A stretch of DNA of 64,000 nt from an uncultured Kiloniellaceae bacterium (GTDB taxonomy: Bacteria; Pseudomonadota; Alphaproteobacteria; Kiloniellales; Kiloniellaceae): assembly GCA_947500035.1 (NCBI GenBank), contig CANMQP010000004.1, positions 62,001 through 126,000 of the forward strand, read 5' to 3'. Below, piece by piece: positions 60,914 through 64,000 of this stretch. How positions within the stretch are numbered: the first letter of the stretch is position 1; the number at the start of each line of letters is the position of its first letter. A model generated the notes under the pieces. The model had not been told where the DNA came from, made no database searches, and was given only the letters and a program-made list of their open reading frames with translations. The translations under genes and the position numbers were made by a program.

Positions 60914-60940
60914 ATAGTCGGAAAAGTTCTCCGGGCGCAA
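60911..60940 (-). promoter_or_regulatory. Candidate proV promoter
   Basis: On the minus strand TTGCGC (60940-60935), an 18-base spacer and TATGCT (60916-60911). The -10 box shares its last bases with the operator palindrome, so a bound LacI protein would block it. Confidence 0.45.
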
Positions 60941-60965
60941 GGCACTTTGAATCATCACTTCGGCT

Positions 60966-61080
60966 CGGGTCGAGAGAGCTCGTGTCGAAAGAGTTCGGGT
61001 GGACGGGCTTGGGTCGAGAGAGCTTGGGTTGAACGGGCTTGGGTCGAGAGAGCTTGGGTTGAACGGGCTTGGGCGATAAG
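60966..61080. repeat. 15-bp tandem repeat array between proV and lacI
   Basis: About seven units of 15 bases with two alternating versions, GGGTCGAGAGAGCTT and GGGTTGAACGGGCTT, giving two almost identical 30-base blocks at 61001-61030 and 61031-61060. Earlier units are more degraded. It is non-coding in the preferred annotation. It separates the divergent promoters and is likely length-variable. Confidence 0.8.
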
Positions 61081-61140
61081 CTCTCGAAGGCAGGAAAAAA
61101 ACACAGCTGATGATGCATCAGAAAATTCGGAAAAAAGTAA

Positions 61141-62190
61141 TTGGGTAAGCAGCTTTCCGGGAGTGGCCGGCGCGCGACGGGCAGCGTGGGCGTGCGGGAT
61201 GTGGCCAAGGCCGCAGGCGTGTCGACCGCCACGGTCTCGCGCGCGCTCAACCAGCCCCACCAGGTTTCCGAAGAACTTCGCAAACACGTGGCCTCGGTCG
61301 CCGCTGAACTGAATTACATTCCTGATCCGGCGGCCCGTGCGCTCTCGTCGCAGAAAACCTTCAGGATCGGCGCACTGATCCCGACCATCGCGAATTCCAT
61401 CTACTCGCGCTTTGTGGAAGCCCTGCAACGCCGCCTGCGTCAGTCGGGCTATAGCCTTGTCCTCGCCAACTACGATTTTGACGAGAGTCTTGAGATGGAA
61501 GAGGCTCAGGCGCTGGTGGAATCCGGGATCGACGCCCTTGTGCTGGCCGGCGAGCAGCGATCGCCGGAGCTCTATGACCTCTTAAATCGCCGCAAAATTC
61601 CCTATCTCCTGATTTCGATTTATCTCCCTGACAGCCCACATCGCTGTGTCGGTTACGACAATCGGGCCGGCGCCGAGGCCATGACCCGCTACATTCTGGA
61701 ACTCGGGCATCGGGAAATCGGTGTTCTCGAAGGTCCGTCTGGTATCAACGACCGGGCCCGGCTGCGCACCAAGGGCATTATGGACGCGCTGAAGGATTTC
61801 GGCGTCACGCTCCCCGCAACACGTATCACCGGTCGCTCCTTCTCCGTTCATAATGGTCGCGAGGGACTCGCCGAATTGCTGGAGGCCGCGCCGGAAATCA
61901 CGGCCGTGATTTGCGGCAATGACGTCCTCGCCATCGGCGCCTTGATGGAAGCGCAAGCGCGCGGTCTGACCGTTCCCGAGGACCTCTCCATCTGCGGATA
62001 CGATGGCCTCGACATTGCGCAAGACATGGTACCCCAGATCACGACCGTACATGTCCCCACGGCGCAAATGGGGTTGAAAACCGCCGAGTCGCTGGTGACC
62101 CTGCTTTCAGGCGAGGAAACGCCGCACAGCGTTCTGATCGAAACCCGCCTGGTCCCCGGTGGATCGACAGCGCCGCCCCGGTCGCGGTAA
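61141..62190 (+). CDS. LacI-family transcriptional regulator
   Basis: A 349-residue LacI/GalR repressor. The helix-turn-helix and hinge are VRDVAKAAGVSTATVSRALNQP and ELNYIPDPAARALSSQ, followed by a sugar-binding-fold effector domain (FRIGALIPTIANSIYSRFVEAL). The start is a TTG at 61141 with CGGAAAAAAG upstream; GTG codons at residues 16 and 18 are alternatives. Divergent from proVWX and facing the 26-bp palindrome, it is the probable repressor of that operon. LacI control of a betaine importer is less usual than control by BetI, MarR or IclR proteins. Confidence 0.9.
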   Translation: MGKQLSGSGRRATGSVGVRDVAKAAGVSTATVSRALNQPHQVSEELRKHVASVAAELNYIPDPAARALSSQKTFRIGALIPTIANSIYSRFVEALQRRLRQSGYSLVLANYDFDESLEMEEAQALVESGIDALVLAGEQRSPELYDLLNRRKIPYLLISIYLPDSPHRCVGYDNRAGAEAMTRYILELGHREIGVLEGPSGINDRARLRTKGIMDALKDFGVTLPATRITGRSFSVHNGREGLAELLEAAPEITAVICGNDVLAIGALMEAQARGLTVPEDLSICGYDGLDIAQDMVPQITTVHVPTAQMGLKTAESLVTLLSGEETPHSVLIETRLVPGGSTAPPRSR

Positions 62191-62199
62191 CTCGAGAAC

Positions 62200-62904
62200 T
62201 CAGTGCCCGCCGGTCACAGGCAGAAGCGCGCCACTGACGGCCCGCGCCTCGGGCGACGCCAGAAACGTCACCACCGCAGCCAGGTCCTCGGGCTTGACCC
62301 ATTTGTCAGGGTCGGCGCCCGGCATGGCCGCGCGGTTTTGCGGCGTATCGATAATACTGGGCAGCACCGCGTTCACCGTCACACCCTTGCCGGCAAGCTC
62401 CGCCGCCATCGCTTCGGTCACGCGCATAACTACTGATTTCGTCGCGGTATAGGCGCCCATGCCCGCGACGCCACTGCGTGCAGCGGCGGCCCCGACCGTC
62501 ACGACACGCCCCGCGCCCTGGGCGACCATGCCAGGCAACAGGGCCTTCACGGCGGACAGCAGGGTCTGGGCGTTGAGCCCCAGCATCTGATCCCAGACTT
62601 CTGCAGAGGTTTCATGGACAGGCTCGCCCATGTGAAAGCCGCCCGCGATCGCGCAGAGCACGTCGCAGGAACGGCCATCGGACAGAGCTTCCGCCAAGGC
62701 CGCGGCCGTCACCGCCTCGTCACGCAGGTCGGTCGCGAGTTTTTCGCGGGTGTCCGATGTGCCGGGAAAGACCTCATCCAGTCTTGCGGCATCGACATCG
62801 ACCAGAAGCAAGCGAGCGCCTTCCGCTTCAAAAGCCGCAGCAACGGCCTGCCCCAGATTACCTGCCGCACCCGTGACGACGACGGTCTTGTTCTCAAATC
62901 TCAT
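62200..62904 (-). CDS. Short-chain dehydrogenase/reductase
   Basis: A 234-residue SDR with the nucleotide loop VVTGAAGNLGQAVAAAF, an Ala-Gly-Gly in place of the usual NNAG (CAIAGGFHMG), and the catalytic Tyr and Lys in GMGAYTATKSVV. The start MRFENKT at 62904 has AGAGG upstream. It ends 10 bases from the convergent lacI stop. Substrate unknown; a link to the betaine-type operon is possible only by proximity. Confidence 0.87.
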   Translation of the reverse strand: MRFENKTVVVTGAAGNLGQAVAAAFEAEGARLLLVDVDAARLDEVFPGTSDTREKLATDLRDEAVTAAALAEALSDGRSCDVLCAIAGGFHMGEPVHETSAEVWDQMLGLNAQTLLSAVKALLPGMVAQGAGRVVTVGAAAARSGVAGMGAYTATKSVVMRVTEAMAAELAGKGVTVNAVLPSIIDTPQNRAAMPGADPDKWVKPEDLAAVVTFLASPEARAVSGALLPVTGGH

Positions 62905-62973
62905 GACGCCTCTAGCCTTTCCTTGGGATTGCTGGTGCACGTGCCAATAAATTGGCACGGCCACACAGCAAGA

Positions 62974-63109
62974 CTAGTGTGATGTTTCTGAAGTTCGTCA
63001 CATCATCTGCGGCGAATTTTAGAGACTGAATCACACTAGATTCAATGAGATGGTGTCCCGTTGAATCTGAAATTCAATGAAGTGAATTTCAGATTCGAGA
63101 TACTAGGGA
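62974..63109. repeat. Dispersed 136-bp palindromic repeat, copy B (MITE-like)
   Basis: Second copy of the element at 13655-13790, same orientation, six mismatches. It has the same two parts: CTAGTGTGAT...ATCACACTAG (62974-63039) and the perfect 14-bp hairpin arms 63063-63076 and 63083-63096. It fills much of the 324-base gap between the SDR and the ATPase genes. Beyond its ends the flanks of the two copies are unrelated. The remaining 63110-63228 shows no feature. Confidence 0.85.
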
Positions 63110-63228
63110 AAAAGCAGCGCAACGTGCGTGCTTTTTAGAGGTTTTCAGATCGAGAAATACAGGATTCAAGCAAGACTTGCGGCCTTGATGCAAGAATGCA
63201 TCGTTCAGCGAGTTTTAGGTCCGCCACA

Positions 63229-64000
63229 CTACAGCCCTGATTTCCAGCGCTTCAGGAACAGAGAATTGGTCACGACACTGACACTCGAGAAAGCCATGGC
63301 TGCTCCGGCGAAGGCCGGGTTCAGCACCCCGGAGACCGCCAGTGGAATGCAGATCAGGTTGTAGATAAAGGCCCAAAAGAGATTCTGGCGGATTTTGACA
63401 ATCGTGGCCCGCGCGACCCGCAAGGCAGCGGACACCAGACGCGGGTCCGGCCGCATCAGGGTAATCGCCGCCGTCTCCATCGCGACATCGCTGCCGCTGC
63501 CCATGGCAATGCCGAGGTCCGCCTCCGCCAGGGCGGGCGCGTCGTTGACGCCGTCCCCGACCATCGCCACGACCTGTCCCGCTGCCCTCAGGCGTGAGAG
63601 TTCCTCGACCTTATCCTCGGGACGCAGAGGGCCGAGCGCCCGGTCGACACCGAGACTTCGCGAAATGAGGTCCACGACAATCTGATTGTCGCCGCTGAGC
63701 ATGAGGGTTCGGACACCGGTTTCCTGCAGCTGCGATATGGCCTCCGCGGAGGTTTCGCGCAGCGGATCACTCAGAGCAAAGACGCCGCGCAGGCTGCCAT
63801 CGACGGCAACGAAAACCGGCGTCTCCCCTCTCGCCGCCATGCGATCGCCTTGGGGTTTCAAAGCATCCAACGCAATCCCGGCCTCCGCCATCATCGCTGG
63901 ATTTCCGATGGTAAGCTCCTGACTTCCAACCTGCGCCAGAATCCCCCGGCCGGGACGGCTCTCAAAAGCGGTCACCGGCGACAGCTCCAATGCCTCCTCC
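63229..64000 (-). CDS. Copper-type P1B ATPase, C-terminal part (gene runs off the window)
   Basis: The last 257 codons of a heavy-metal P-type ATPase. Visible are the end of the nucleotide-binding domain (VFVAVDGSLRGVFALSDPLRETSAEAISQL), the hinge motif MVGDGVNDAPALAEADLGIAMGSGSDVAMETA, and two final membrane helices with IRQNLFWAFIYNLICIPLA and FSSVSVVTNSLFLKRWK, as in CopA. The YN and MxxSS motifs fit Cu(I) export. The N-terminus and CPC motif lie outside the window, so specificity is by family likeness. Confidence 0.88.
   Translation of the reverse strand, partial: EEALELSPVTAFESRPGRGILAQVGSQELTIGNPAMMAEAGIALDALKPQGDRMAARGETPVFVAVDGSLRGVFALSDPLRETSAEAISQLQETGVRTLMLSGDNQIVVDLISRSLGVDRALGPLRPEDKVEELSRLRAAGQVVAMVGDGVNDAPALAEADLGIAMGSGSDVAMETAAITLMRPDPRLVSAALRVARATIVKIRQNLFWAFIYNLICIPLAVSGVLNPAFAGAAMAFSSVSVVTNSLFLKRWKSGL

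Noticed and set aside
60966-61080. Tandem array considered as a CRISPR
   Set aside because: Units are 15 bases, contiguous and without spacers; no cas genes are present.
60903-61428. Two minus-strand frames encoding repeated QPKLSRPKPV-like or QALSTQARST-like peptides
   Set aside because: The 15-bp repeat unit is a multiple of three, so it stays open in several frames. The frames overlap the LacI gene and the operator, and have no ribosome-binding site.
63128-63364. A 78-codon plus-strand frame next to repeat copy B
   Set aside because: It runs into the antisense of the P-type ATPase gene and shows no independent coding evidence.

Overview
The window is a GC-rich, densely packed chromosomal segment from what is most likely a marine or soil alphaproteobacterium. 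This assignment is an inference. It rests on the catabolic and solute-uptake repertoire (TRAP, tripartite tricarboxylate, ABC sugar and betaine transporters, ectoine degradation, a DUF1989-GcvT fusion) and on the codon style. No rRNA, tRNA, CRISPR array or complete insertion sequence was recognised. About 57 protein genes are supported, with one partial gene at the right edge.

Layout. 48-6478: a YfcG-like glutathione transferase translationally coupled to a CaiB-type CoA transferase, a metallophosphoesterase, a Bcr/CflA drug exporter divergent from a LysR regulator, and a GntR regulator overlapping an antibiotic-biosynthesis-monooxygenase-like protein. 6587-9502: a tiny lysine-rich protein, then a histidine/aromatic amino acid ammonia-lyase preceded by its LysR gene, with two T-N11-A palindromes between them. 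9615-16036: a GNAT, an EamA exporter, the ectoine-degradation pair doeA-doeB, a second GNAT whose stop codon lies in a dispersed repeat, and a class III aminotransferase. 16274-22858: a GFA/CENP-V-like protein, then an operon encoding a tripartite tricarboxylate transporter (C-B-A), an aldo/keto reductase and a nitrilase-family amidase, divergent from an aspartate-dehydrogenase-like gene. 22900-27949: an odd MerR protein with serine-hydrolase accessory domains, then RidA, phytanoyl-CoA dioxygenase (PhyH), DUF1028, quinone reductase-like and LysR genes in one direction.

28308-40916: a two-domain glutaredoxin, then a sugar-acid region. It holds an FGGY kinase, a zinc alcohol dehydrogenase, an enolase-superfamily dehydratase, a beta-hydroxyacid dehydrogenase, MFS and EamA carriers, and facing them dgoA, dgoK and an SDR. 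A GntR and an AraC regulator follow. Together these fit a De Ley-Doudoroff-type galactonate route. 41095-44602: a beta-propeller protein, a small membrane protein and a Kef-type antiporter. 44852-49273: a complete ABC sugar importer. 49539-54233: two PhyH dioxygenases around an RraA-type protein, and a TRAP permease pair without a visible substrate-binding protein.

54783-62190: a betaine-type ABC importer (proV-proW-proX) followed by a 797-residue protein with two DUF1989 domains and a GcvT aminomethyltransferase domain. A divergent LacI regulator and a perfect 26-bp operator-like palindrome on the proV promoter complete the unit. This is the best candidate here for an uncharacterised pathway: uptake and folate-dependent demethylation of an N- or S-methylated solute. 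62200-64000: an SDR, the second copy of the 136-bp repeat, and the C-terminal part of a copper-type P-type ATPase running off the window.
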